This document shows, in pieces, positions 1 through 8,317 of a DNA stretch of 64,000 nucleotides. Under the pieces are notes generated by a model. The model did no database searches. It saw nothing but the letters and a program-made list of their open reading frames with translations, and had not been told where the DNA came from. Position 1 is the first letter of the stretch, and every line of letters begins with the position of its first letter. The position numbers and the translations under genes are program-made. Where the stretch lies: contig JADGAZ010000015.1 of NCBI GenBank assembly GCA_015231755.1, positions 54,121 to 118,120 of the forward strand. The letters run 5' to 3'. The stretch comes from Magnetococcales bacterium (GTDB lineage Bacteria; Pseudomonadota; Magnetococcia; Magnetococcales; Magnetaquicoccaceae).

Positions 1-591
1 GAGATCGATCTGGCGATTCCGATGCTGAGTCTGCCTTTGGTTCACGGTACCCGCATCGATACCATTCCTGCGGCCCGATGCCTGAGTCTGCCCGCCGAAC
101 CCGCTCCCCCGTTGCCGATCCGCAAGGGGAATATGCCCGTTCGGGTGGGTCTGGTGTGGTCCGGCAACAATCAGCGCACCATGTGTTTCGAGGATCTGGC
201 CCCGTTGCTGAAGATTTCCGGCATCGAGTTCCATTCCCTGCAACTGGGTCCGGAATCTCAAAAAGCCAGGGATCGCGGATTGATCGACTGGTCCGGATGG
301 CTGACCGATTTCGCCTCCACCGCCGCCGTCATGAGCCGTCTGGATCTGGTGATCACCATCGATACCTCCACCGCCCATCTGGCGGGCAGTTTGGGGATTC
401 CGGCCTGGGTTTTGATCCACGCCACCGCCGATTGGCGTTGGGGCGCGACCGGAGAGCGTACCCCCTGGTATCCCGACGTGCGACTGTTCCGTCAGGAGCA
501 GCCGGGTCAATGGGCCGGGCTGATCGGTCGGGTGTCCAGAGCCTTGCAGCGGCAAGCGGTTTTATATCGGGAGGAGAGACGTGCCGGATGA
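1..591 (+). CDS. Glycosyltransferase family 9 / TPR-type glycosyltransferase, C-terminal part
   Basis: The reading frame is open from the first base, so this is the 3' end (196 codons) of a longer gene. The fragment contains VRVGLVWSGN near residue 45 and DTSTAHLAGSLG around residues 121-132, followed by WVL and a DWRWG...PWYP segment. These are typical of the C-terminal nucleotide-binding half of GT-B heptosyltransferase-like domains, including those fused to TPR repeats in proteins that modify proteins or surface glycans. The acceptor cannot be told from this part. Its stop codon lies inside the start of the next gene (overlap 581-591), which suggests translational coupling. Alternative: a stand-alone family 9 heptosyltransferase. 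Confidence 0.75.
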   Translation, partial: EIDLAIPMLSLPLVHGTRIDTIPAARCLSLPAEPAPPLPIRKGNMPVRVGLVWSGNNQRTMCFEDLAPLLKISGIEFHSLQLGPESQKARDRGLIDWSGWLTDFASTAAVMSRLDLVITIDTSTAHLAGSLGIPAWVLIHATADWRWGATGERTPWYPDVRLFRQEQPGQWAGLIGRVSRALQRQAVLYREERRAG

Positions 592-1108
592 ATCCGGGCC
601 GTCCGGACCATTGGCCCATCTGATTCAGGCCGTGGCCGGGCGGCTGCTGGAACACCCTTCCGGCAAGGCTTCCCGACTGAGCCGGGATTGGCGTCAGGCT
701 GTGGGTCCGCTGCTGGCGGCCCATACCGAACCGGTCCGGTTGCAAAACGGCACCCTCACGGTACGGGTGGATTCGTCGGCGTGGCTGACCGAGTTGACCT
801 TTCTGACCCCGGAACTGCTTGCTCGTTTGCAGGAACGTCTGCCTCCGGGGGCGCTCACCGGATTGCGTTTCAAGCAGGAGTCGTTGCGTCAAGTGCCGGT
901 GGTGGCCGCGAAAACCCCGCCTCCCCCCCGGCCTCATCTTCCCGAGGAGGAAGAGCGGGCCATGGCTTTGACGGTGGGAATCACCGATCCGGTCTTGAGG
1001 CGGGCGGTGAGCGGTTTTTTCATCGCCGATATGGTGTTCAAGCGTCTGGGAGTACAATCGGGGGGGCCAGGGTCATCGACTGGCCGCCGTTTCCCTTCCG
1101 GGCGTTGA
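581..1108 (+). CDS. DciA-like DUF721 protein
   Basis: A 175-residue protein starting at GTG 581, chosen because GGAGGAGA lies just upstream with good spacing. The first ~100 residues match the DUF721/DciA pattern: a helical start (LAHLIQAVAGRLLEH), SRDWRQAVGPLLAAHTEPV, then GTLTVRVDSSAWLTEL and a LARLQERLPPG...LRFK segment. DciA proteins load or help the replicative helicase DnaB in bacteria lacking DnaC. The C-terminal ~70 residues (Pro-rich linker, then an amphipathic region) are less conserved. The 3' end overlaps the convergent methyltransferase gene by 71 bp. The family call is fairly firm; the replication role is inferred from the family. Confidence 0.7.
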   Translation: MPDESGPSGPLAHLIQAVAGRLLEHPSGKASRLSRDWRQAVGPLLAAHTEPVRLQNGTLTVRVDSSAWLTELTFLTPELLARLQERLPPGALTGLRFKQESLRQVPVVAAKTPPPPRPHLPEEEERAMALTVGITDPVLRRAVSGFFIADMVFKRLGVQSGGPGSSTGRRFPSGR

Positions 1109-1697
1109 CCAGTACCAGAATCGTCGCGCTTTCGGGCCGGGGCTGGACCGGAATCAGTCGAAGGGGTTGCAGACCGTGGGTCACGCAATTCCTTAAGATT
1201 TCCGGCAGGCGCTCGGGACGGTGGATCAGATCGAACTCTCCTTCTGACTGCAACAATCTGGCTCCGGCCTGAATGAAATCCCCAACCCCGCCCATCAGTT
1301 CAAAGCGGGCGGCGGCCCTGCTGGCATCCGGTGGCAGTCGTCCCGCCTGGGGGGAGAAGAATGGCGGATTGCAGAAAACCCGGGCATAGTGGCCGGCGGG
1401 CATGCAGGCGGGAAGAAAACGCAGATCCCCGGTCACCACCCGTACCCGGGCATTGAGCCCGTGGTGGTCGATCAGTTGTCGCGCCTGGTCGCACAGTTCG
1501 GTGCGGACTTCCAGGGCATCCACCGTCACTCCCGGATTGCTCAAGGCCACCCGGATGGATACTTCCCCACAGCCGCAACCCAGTTCGGCCATGCGTTCTC
1601 CGGGTTTTCCCTGGATTCTCGCGGCGAGCAGTCTGCCTTCCACCCCGCCCCCGACCCGACGACACAGCCCTTCCGGCACACCTTGAAAATGGCTCAT
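1038..1697 (-). CDS. tRNA1(Val) A37 N6-methyltransferase-like protein
   Basis: A 219-residue Rossmann-fold methyltransferase. The SAM-binding motif I is ELGCGCGE (residues 38-45), an acidic motif II follows (DALEVR, about 60-65), and the catalytic NPPF motif is at residues 110-113, diagnostic of amino-N6-adenine methyltransferases. Size and layout fit TrmN6/YfiC, which methylates A37 of tRNA-Val, though related RNA or protein N-methyltransferases share these motifs. It is transcribed convergently to the DUF721 gene and overlaps its 3' end by 71 bp. No strong ribosome-binding site precedes the ATG. Two tandem repeats lie just upstream. Confidence 0.75.
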   Translation of the reverse strand: MSHFQGVPEGLCRRVGGGVEGRLLAARIQGKPGERMAELGCGCGEVSIRVALSNPGVTVDALEVRTELCDQARQLIDHHGLNARVRVVTGDLRFLPACMPAGHYARVFCNPPFFSPQAGRLPPDASRAAARFELMGGVGDFIQAGARLLQSEGEFDLIHRPERLPEILRNCVTHGLQPLRLIPVQPRPESATILVLVNARKGNGGQSMTLAPPIVLPDA

Positions 1698-1715
1698 GAA
1701 ATTATTTTTCAGTTC

Positions 1716-1967
1716 AAGTCGCGGGGCTCTGCCTAAGCCCCCGCCAGGGCGGTAACCGCCCTGGACCCGTCATGGTCTGCCACTATTGAAAAAAAAGAGA
1801 GGGTCTGGGAGATTCATCTCCCAGGGTTCTGCTTTTTTTTATTTTCCAAGTCGCGGGGCTCTGCCTAAGCCCCCGCCAGGGCGGGAACCGCCCTGGACCC
1901 GTCATGGTCTGCCACTATTGAAAAAAAAGAGAGGGTCTGGGAGATTCATCTCCCAGGGTTTTGCTTT
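1716..1967. repeat. Two direct 120-bp repeats (132-bp period) made of three hairpins each
   Basis: Copy 1 spans 1716-1835 and copy 2 spans 1848-1967, nearly identical and separated by 12 bp. Each carries three inverted repeats: GGGGCT...AGCCCC, CCAGGGCGG...CCGCCCTGG, and, after an A8 run, CTGGGAGAT...ATCTCCCAG. The third hairpin with its A-run (1784-1829 and 1916-1961) belongs to a family also seen near 18.7, 19.15, 30.2 and 30.3 kb. Read on the minus strand it is a GC-rich stem followed by a T-run, so it can terminate transcription of the cyclase gene that ends at 1992. The short ORFs inside are not coding. Confidence 0.85.
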
Positions 1968-1991
1968 GGTGTGCTGGCGCTTTTTCCTCAA

Positions 1992-3962
1992 CTATTTCGA
2001 CTCCATGCGCATGGTCACATCCCGGGCGCCTTTTTGGATGCGGTCCAGATGGAAACCGGCGCAGGGATCCGTTGCGGCCAGGGAGCGGAAGAGGGGTTCG
2101 GCCTGTTCGGGGTGACCGGCGGCCAGGAGGGCGTGGGCCTCTTGATAGCGGAGCATGGCCGGGGAACGGGCCTGTTCCGGGGTCAGGGGTTCGAGGACCG
2201 CGATGGGATGGCTTTTGCCTTTCAGCACCACCGAGGCCACCGGTCGGGCCGGCAGATGGGGACAACGGGAGGTGGTCTCTCCGGAGATGGCGACCCGTGC
2301 GCCGGTGAATTTGTTCAATCCTTCCAGCCGGGCGGCGGTGTTGACCGCGTCGCCCAAGGAGGTGTACTGAAAACGCACCTCGGAACCCATGTTGCCGATG
2401 GCGGCGAAACCGGTATGCACCCCGATACGGGTGACGCCGAAGGGAATATGGTTGTGTTCGGCCTCCAGGCGGAAGGCTTCGGCGAAGGTATCGAGTTCCA
2501 GGGCGCAGGCCATGGCGCGACAGGGGTGATCGTCTTGATGGGCCGGGGCGCCGAACAGGGCGAATACCGCATCCCCCATGAAATTGATCACCGTGCCTTC
2601 ATGTTTGAGGATCACCTGACACAGCCCGTCGAGATAGCGGTTGAGCAGTTGGGTCAGGGCGGTGGCTTCCAGGGCTTCGGAAAAGGAGGTGAATTCCGCC
2701 ACGTCCGTGAACAGGAAGGTCATTTCCCGTCGTTCTCCCCCCAGGCGCAGGGCGTGACGGTTGTTGAGCAGTTGTTCCACCACCGCCGGAGCGAGATAGC
2801 GGCTGAAGGCGTTTTTGATAAATTTGCGTTGTTCCCGCTCTTCCCGCCCCAGATAGAGTTCTCCGGCGGCCAGGGCCAGGGCGAAGGTCAGGGTGGGAGA
2901 CAGCAGGGGCAGCAGGGGTCCCCCGTAGTGGAACAATTGAAATCCCGCCACCCAGAAGAGCAGCAAGGCTCCCACCGCCAGAAACAGACGGGTGCCCAGG
3001 GTCAGCGGGAGGGTACTCCACACCGCGCCCAGCAAGGCGGTGGTCAACAGCAGGATGGCCCGGCCCAGATCTCCCGGCTCCGGGGAGTCCTGACACCTCA
3101 GCAATTGGGCCACCGCATGGGCGTGGACCACCACGCCGGGAGTGCCGGACTCGTAAAGTCCCCGGACCGTGTGGGAGATGGCGGAAAGAGGGGTGCGGTG
3201 CCGGTCGGTGAGGGAGAGATCCGCCCCGATCAGGATGATCTTGTCGGCGAACCAGTCTTTGGGCAACACGGGGACCATGTGGGCGGGAAAGATTCTGAAG
3301 GGTTCGGTGGTCGCGTCGGGTCGGCCCCGCCAAGTCATGGGAACGGTCTCTTGGGGGGGATCGATCCCCAGACGGGAGACCAGCAGAGCCGCCACGCCGG
3401 GCAGATGTCCCTGACCGGGAATGGTCCCGCCCGGATAGATCCAGCGTACCGTGTTGTCGAAACGGTCCTTGATGAGGTTGGCCAGTCCCCGCTGTTCGAC
3501 GGGAACGAAGTCGTCCAGGAAGGTGGATTGTTTATCGGTCAGGAAGTTGGCGCCGTGAATGTAGCTCACCACCGTGGGAACCCGCATCTGGCGCAAGGTG
3601 GTGCGCAGGGTTTGATCTTTTTCCGGTTCGGTGGGCTGGTCCAGGAGAATGTCGAGAAAAATGGCCCGGGCCTGACGCTGTTCCAGCTCCCGCAACAGAT
3701 CGCTGAGGAACTGCCGGTCGATGGGAGCCCGATAGGGAAACTGTTCCAGGGTTTCTTCGGTGATGGCCACCACGATGATCTGGGGATGTTGCGGCTCGGG
3801 GGGTTGCAGCACCGCCACCCGCAGATCCCCCACCCACTGTTCCACCATGCGCAGGATCGACAGATGTTCCACCCCGAACCATCCCGACATGGCCGCAAGC
3901 AGCACGAACACGGTCAGGATTCCGTGTTCCTTGGCTGCTTTGCGGCTGTACATTCCGATCAT
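1992..3962 (-). CDS. CHASE2-domain adenylate/guanylate cyclase
   Basis: A 656-residue membrane-bound class III nucleotide cyclase. After an N-terminal membrane segment (~residues 13-32) comes a periplasmic CHASE2 sensor (~45-300; includes IIVVAITEETL and a FLDILLD segment). About three transmembrane helices follow (~305-390), then a cytoplasmic cyclase catalytic domain (~430-600). The metal-binding aspartates are visible in FTDVAEFTSF and NFMGDAVFALFG, and the LGDAVNTAARLEG motif follows. About 50 C-terminal residues have a TPR-like look (QEAHALLAAGHPEQAEPLF). It should make cAMP or cGMP in response to an unknown periplasmic signal. Its ATG overlaps the stop of the upstream exported-protein gene (ATGA, 3959-3962), so the two are translationally coupled. 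Confidence 0.9.
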   Translation of the reverse strand: MIGMYSRKAAKEHGILTVFVLLAAMSGWFGVEHLSILRMVEQWVGDLRVAVLQPPEPQHPQIIVVAITEETLEQFPYRAPIDRQFLSDLLRELEQRQARAIFLDILLDQPTEPEKDQTLRTTLRQMRVPTVVSYIHGANFLTDKQSTFLDDFVPVEQRGLANLIKDRFDNTVRWIYPGGTIPGQGHLPGVAALLVSRLGIDPPQETVPMTWRGRPDATTEPFRIFPAHMVPVLPKDWFADKIILIGADLSLTDRHRTPLSAISHTVRGLYESGTPGVVVHAHAVAQLLRCQDSPEPGDLGRAILLLTTALLGAVWSTLPLTLGTRLFLAVGALLLFWVAGFQLFHYGGPLLPLLSPTLTFALALAAGELYLGREEREQRKFIKNAFSRYLAPAVVEQLLNNRHALRLGGERREMTFLFTDVAEFTSFSEALEATALTQLLNRYLDGLCQVILKHEGTVINFMGDAVFALFGAPAHQDDHPCRAMACALELDTFAEAFRLEAEHNHIPFGVTRIGVHTGFAAIGNMGSEVRFQYTSLGDAVNTAARLEGLNKFTGARVAISGETTSRCPHLPARPVASVVLKGKSHPIAVLEPLTPEQARSPAMLRYQEAHALLAAGHPEQAEPLFRSLAATDPCAGFHLDRIQKGARDVTMRMESK

Positions 3963-4744
3963 CGGGCCGAAGTGGCCGGGACCGGCGGATCGGCTTTGGC
4001 CAGGGAACGTACCAGCGCCAGGGATTGGACTTCACATCCGCTCTCTTTCATCCACGCGGCCTGTACCGGGGCGGAGGTCACCTGTTCCGGGATCAGGATC
4101 AGGGTCAGATCGGATTTGGTTTTGTCCAGAGTGATCTGATAGACCGCATCCTCTTTCAAGGGGAGGTTGAGAGGCGGAGCCAGCTTGTCCGTGCCCGCGG
4201 GCCAGCGGGTGGAGGCTTTCCAGGTGTTGCCCAGGGTGGTCAGACGGATTTCCGACTCCCGGTTTTTGTCGGGACGCCAGAAGATCACCGGTTCCCCCTC
4301 CCGCTGACAGTGACGGCCGGAACGGGTGACGTTGATCAACCATGGATCGGGCAGCCATCCTTTTCCCCCGTCCTTGAGAACCGCCTCCGTGGAACGGGTC
4401 ACCCCCATGTGATTGGGATCCGCGGCGCTTCCGGTGACCATGGCCTGAAGGGCGGCGGTCAATTTTTCCCCCTTGTCGGCTTCGTTTGGGGCCGGGGGTT
4501 GATCATGGGGTCCTTTCAACCGGATCACCCGGCCATTGGCGCCGATCAGCTCCACGGACTGGCCCTGGGTCAGTCGCAGGGGCTGGGTGCCGGAGACGGT
4601 TTGACCCGGCGTCAGGAAGATGCCGGTGGCTTTGAAGACCACCAGATTTTCGGCGACGCTGGTGGTGGTCAAAAGCAGCCAAGCCGAAACGGTCAGCAGT
4701 CCAAGGGCAGGTCGGGTCGAAAGGAAGCGTGTGAGGCGGTGCAT
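3959..4744 (-). CDS. Exported FecR-like partner of the CHASE2 cyclase
   Basis: A 261-residue protein with a clear signal peptide (residues 1-31: basic MHRLTRFLSTR, hydrophobic core ending in ...TTTSVAEN). The mature N-terminus (ATGIFLTPGQTVSG, then LTQGQSVELIGANGRVIRLKGPHD) resembles the beta-rich FecR-like segment of exported proteins often encoded beside CHASE2 cyclases. The rest is unassigned. GGAGGG lies ahead of the ATG at 4744. The gene is coupled to the cyclase downstream by a 4-base overlap, so it may present a ligand or modulate the CHASE2 domain in the periplasm; that is inference. A second, longer exported protein occupies the same position next to the other CHASE2 cyclase at 23.9 kb. 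Confidence 0.6.
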   Translation of the reverse strand: MHRLTRFLSTRPALGLLTVSAWLLLTTTSVAENLVVFKATGIFLTPGQTVSGTQPLRLTQGQSVELIGANGRVIRLKGPHDQPPAPNEADKGEKLTAALQAMVTGSAADPNHMGVTRSTEAVLKDGGKGWLPDPWLINVTRSGRHCQREGEPVIFWRPDKNRESEIRLTTLGNTWKASTRWPAGTDKLAPPLNLPLKEDAVYQITLDKTKSDLTLILIPEQVTSAPVQAAWMKESGCEVQSLALVRSLAKADPPVPATSAR

Positions 4745-5007
4745 GGCATGCCCTCCACTCGGTCGGAAGTTAAGATGGATTTACTCAATGAAAGTGCAAA
4801 GGCAGGACCATTTTTAATCATTAATTTTTCTATTGGTTCTTCAATGGGTTGACTCCATGATACCACGAAGGGTCACCCTGCGGGTTTGTTTATTTTTTTG
4901 TCCATGTAAAAAAAATTGGCATCCGGAGTGCAGATCCTTCAGGTCAGCCGTTGGCGATCATGCGGGGCGCGCTGCCTTGAAAACGGGATGCAAGAAGATT
5001 GACTGAA

Positions 5008-6861
5008 ATGATCAATTTTACAAAGATCGCGTGTGCGTTTTGGATCGTGACCGCTCTGGGCGGATGCGTTTTCAATCCCATTCCTTTGACTCCCGAGGAA
5101 CGCGAAAAGCGTATCCGTCTGGATCAGGAGGCGATTTTCGCCACCGGCACCCCCCTTGCGCCCGGTCCCGTGACTCTGGAAATGGCCATGGCCCGGGCGG
5201 TGCGGGATCATCTGGCCACCCGCGTCAAGTCCATGGAGGTGGCGGTGGCCCAGGGCTTGACGGATGTGGCCTCCTATCGTCAATTGCCCACCCTGGCGGT
5301 GGCCGCCGGTTACGAGACCCGTGACCGTCCCACCACCGAATCCCTCGATCAATACGAAAGCACCTATGCCCTGTCGGTCGCCTGGAACGTGCTTGATTTC
5401 GGCGTGAGTTATTTGAATGCCCGTCAGCAGGCGGATCGGGCCTGGATCGCCGCCGAGTTGCGTCGCAAGGCGGCTCATACCCTGATTCAGGAAGTGCAGA
5501 CCGCCTATTGGCGCGCCTGGGCGGCGCAACGGTTGCAGGCGCGCCTGGATCCCCTGTTGGAACGGGTGCGGGGGGCGTTGCGCAACGCCCGGGAGGCGGA
5601 AACCCAACGGTTGCAGCCGCCGATGCAGATTCTGGACTATCAGAAGAGCATGCTGAAGACTTGGCAGCAGTTGCAGGAGAGTTGGCGTGGACTGTCCGGG
5701 GCCAGGGTGACCTTGGCGGAATTGATGAACGTCCATCCCGGCACCCCTTTGGAGCTGGCCGCTCCCCCGGAGACCCCTCCCATGGATCTGGAGCGTTTTC
5801 CGCCTTTGGTCCGGCTGGAACTGGTGGCCCTGCGGCAGCGCCCCGAGTTGCGGGAAAAAGATTATCAGGCCCGCATTCAGGCGTTGGAGACCCGCAAGGA
5901 GCTGTTGCGCCTGTTGCCGGGCATCGAGTTCAAGAGCGGTCGGGATTACAACAGCGGCCATGCCTATGGGAACCATGTCTGGGCGGAATCCGGGATCAAG
6001 CTGGTGTGGAATCTGTTGAATCTGCTCTCCGCGCCGTCGCAGATCGCCTTGTCCAGTTCCCAGGAGGAGCATCAGGAGTGGTTGCGTCGCGCCTTGAGCA
6101 TGAGCGTTTTGGCTCAGGTGCAGGTGGGATACCGGCGTTTGAGCCAGTCCATGGAGGAGTATGAAACGGCCCGCGCCTTGAGCGAGGTCAACGAACGGAT
6201 TTTCCAGCACGCCTCGGCGGGCCGGGAGGCTACATCCATGAACGAGCAGGAATTGATTCAACGGGAGGCGGAACGTCTCATTTCCGAGACCCGTCGGGAC
6301 ATGGCCCATGCGGAGCTGCGCAACGCCACCGCCGCCTTGTTTGTCACCCTGGGGGCGGATCTGCTCCCGGATACCGGGAAGGAGCTGCCTCCCCCCGCAA
6401 TCCTGGAATCCCGTATCGCCCAGGGGTTGGCGGCGTGGGAAAAAGGTGAGCTTCCCGGCCTCGACAATACGCCGGAAGCGGATTCCTCCACCGGGCCGGT
6501 TTCCGATGTGGCGCAGGTGGGATGGCGGGTTCAGGTGATTCCCGACTCCTTCTGGCAGGATGTGGCCCGTCCCGAGTGGATCGTCGAGCCGGGTGACGCG
6601 GGAACCGGTGATGAACCCGTGGATAAAAAAATCGATGGCAAGCCTGGCGGAAAAATCGGTGGAACCAGTGGCGGAAACTGGGAAACCGGTGGAACCGGCA
6701 AGAGTGATGGCAAGAGTGGCGTCACTGGAAAGCCTGCCCCGGACGGGGTGGCCCGTCCCGAGTGGGTGGTGGAAAGCCAGGACAAGGCCCCTTTGGTGGA
6801 AGAGGGCATCGCCCGACCCGAATGGATCATCGAAAGCGCAGGGGATGGGAAGGGAAAATGA
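5008..6861 (+). CDS. TolC-family outer-membrane efflux lipoprotein with an unusual C-terminal tail
   Basis: A protein of about 617 residues. ATG 5008 is preferred over TTG 4999 because AAGAAGA sits about nine bases upstream. The N-terminus is a lipoprotein signal (lipobox LGGC around residue 20). The body is an outer-membrane efflux protein: GPVTLEMAMARAVRDH, two long alpha-helical hairpin regions rich in Ala/Gln/Arg (~120-230 and ~345-450) and beta-strand stretches such as LSVAWNVLDFGVSYLNARQ. It would form the outer-membrane channel of a tripartite pump or type I secretion system, but no inner-membrane pump is adjacent. Beyond ~residue 500 a Gly/Lys/Asp-rich tail carries three copies of a motif close to ARPEWIVE, absent from ordinary TolC proteins as far as I know. 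Confidence 0.85.
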   Translation: MINFTKIACAFWIVTALGGCVFNPIPLTPEEREKRIRLDQEAIFATGTPLAPGPVTLEMAMARAVRDHLATRVKSMEVAVAQGLTDVASYRQLPTLAVAAGYETRDRPTTESLDQYESTYALSVAWNVLDFGVSYLNARQQADRAWIAAELRRKAAHTLIQEVQTAYWRAWAAQRLQARLDPLLERVRGALRNAREAETQRLQPPMQILDYQKSMLKTWQQLQESWRGLSGARVTLAELMNVHPGTPLELAAPPETPPMDLERFPPLVRLELVALRQRPELREKDYQARIQALETRKELLRLLPGIEFKSGRDYNSGHAYGNHVWAESGIKLVWNLLNLLSAPSQIALSSSQEEHQEWLRRALSMSVLAQVQVGYRRLSQSMEEYETARALSEVNERIFQHASAGREATSMNEQELIQREAERLISETRRDMAHAELRNATAALFVTLGADLLPDTGKELPPPAILESRIAQGLAAWEKGELPGLDNTPEADSSTGPVSDVAQVGWRVQVIPDSFWQDVARPEWIVEPGDAGTGDEPVDKKIDGKPGGKIGGTSGGNWETGGTGKSDGKSGVTGKPAPDGVARPEWVVESQDKAPLVEEGIARPEWIIESAGDGKGK

Positions 6862-6892
6862 GTGGAGATGGAAAACGGGCTGGACCGTTCTT

Positions 6893-8212
6893 TCATTGTG
6901 GTCTGGTTCGTTTTGACAAATCCTTTTGCAATAACGCTTCGTAAATCGGCTTGTTCGAGAAAAATTCAGGGATGCTGTAGGACACGATGGAAACGATCAT
7001 GAGCGGCAACAGTAGTTCGTAGCTGCTGGTCATTTCCAGGATCAGAATGGTTCCGGTGATCGGAGCCCGTACCACCGCAGAAAAATATCCCGCCATCCCC
7101 AATATGCCCCAAACGGAAAGATCGGTAAGATTGGGATAGACCAGTTGCGTCAGATAGCCAAAAAACGTTCCGGACAGGACGCCCAGCAACAACATGGGCG
7201 TGAAAATGCCTCCGGGTGCCCCTGTGTTGTAGCTGAAAATTGTGAAAACGAATCTCAAGAAGAAAAACAGAGCCAGTTTGTCGATTCCCATCGTATGGTT
7301 CAGGATGTTCATTGTCAGCTCGGCACCTGTCCCCAGACATTCTGGAAAAATCAGACCTGTCCCGCCCAGGACGATTCCGACCAATCCTCCCAAGAGGATT
7401 TTTTTCGACAATGAAAAATGTTGGGTGTGCATGGACGACGCCAACAGGAGTTTATTGAACAACAGCCCCAGGAAACCAATGAAAATCCCGAAAACCAATA
7501 AGAGGGGCAGCAGGTTGATTTCAGGAGCGGTGTGAAGGTCGACCTTTAATACCGGAGTGGTGCCGATCATGACATGACAGACAATGTCTGCCGTGATGCA
7601 CGATACAAACGCGGCAACCAGCGTCGCCTGGTTGAAATCTTTGTACAACTCTTCCAGAACAAAAAAGACGCCGGCCAAAGGGGCGTTGAACGCGGCGGAC
7701 AGTCCGGCCCCGGCTCCTGCGGAAACGAGTATTTTATGTTCGGTTTGGTTGGACGATACATAATCCCCGGATATTTTTCCAATGGCCGCCCCCATTTGAA
7801 CGGTTGGTCCTTCTCTTCCAAGGGCGAGACAACTGCCGATTCCAACAATCCCCCCTATGAATTTCACCAACAGAATCCTCCAGGCCCGGAATCTGTTGAA
7901 CCCTTCGAGATATCCCTTCAGATGGGGAATGCCGCTTCCGCTGGAGTCGGGTTCGATCTTGAGGGTGACATAAATCACGAGGATGGTGGTCAGTCCGCAC
8001 AAGATCGAAGGGATGACAAGAAAAGGAGGGTCCATGGAAGAGATGGAAAGCAGAAACGAATTTCGCCATTTTTCAGCGGCTTCCAGTGACAAACGGAAGC
8101 TGATGGCCATCAATCCGGAAACGATTCCGATCCAGAAACATTTTAATAGTAATTTTCTTCTTTTTATTAATACTTTTTCTTGTTTTCTTGGAATGAGCAC
8201 GTTGGTCGGCAT
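6893..8212 (-). CDS. ClC-family H+/Cl- antiporter
   Basis: A polytopic membrane protein of 439 residues from ATG 8212 (an in-frame TTG at 8224 is possible). The ClC selectivity motifs are present: GSGIPHLKG (~residues 90-98), GREGPTVQMG with the gating glutamate (~130), and GAPGGIFTPM (~335). The glutamate pair in VFFVLEELYKDF matches the internal proton glutamate of exchangers, so a 2Cl-/H+ antiporter is more likely than a channel. It has no C-terminal CBS domains. Family roles include acid resistance and ion homeostasis. It is convergent with the TolC-like gene (31 bp apart). By eye it uses more A/T-ending codons than its neighbours, hinting at acquisition by transfer. Confidence 0.92.
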   Translation of the reverse strand: MPTNVLIPRKQEKVLIKRRKLLLKCFWIGIVSGLMAISFRLSLEAAEKWRNSFLLSISSMDPPFLVIPSILCGLTTILVIYVTLKIEPDSSGSGIPHLKGYLEGFNRFRAWRILLVKFIGGIVGIGSCLALGREGPTVQMGAAIGKISGDYVSSNQTEHKILVSAGAGAGLSAAFNAPLAGVFFVLEELYKDFNQATLVAAFVSCITADIVCHVMIGTTPVLKVDLHTAPEINLLPLLLVFGIFIGFLGLLFNKLLLASSMHTQHFSLSKKILLGGLVGIVLGGTGLIFPECLGTGAELTMNILNHTMGIDKLALFFFLRFVFTIFSYNTGAPGGIFTPMLLLGVLSGTFFGYLTQLVYPNLTDLSVWGILGMAGYFSAVVRAPITGTILILEMTSSYELLLPLMIVSIVSYSIPEFFSNKPIYEALLQKDLSKRTRPQ

Positions 8213-8317
8213 GTTTGAACCCAAGACAGACGATTTTGATTGGTCAAATGGAATCGGAACCGTTTCAAAGAGTACACCAGGATCCTCGGTTTGACAAATT
8301 CAAACGTTTGGAACGGC

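Noticed and set aside
1971..4139. 722-codon plus-strand ORF
   Set aside because: Shadow of the CHASE2 cyclase on the other strand; the GC-rich third positions keep several frames open.
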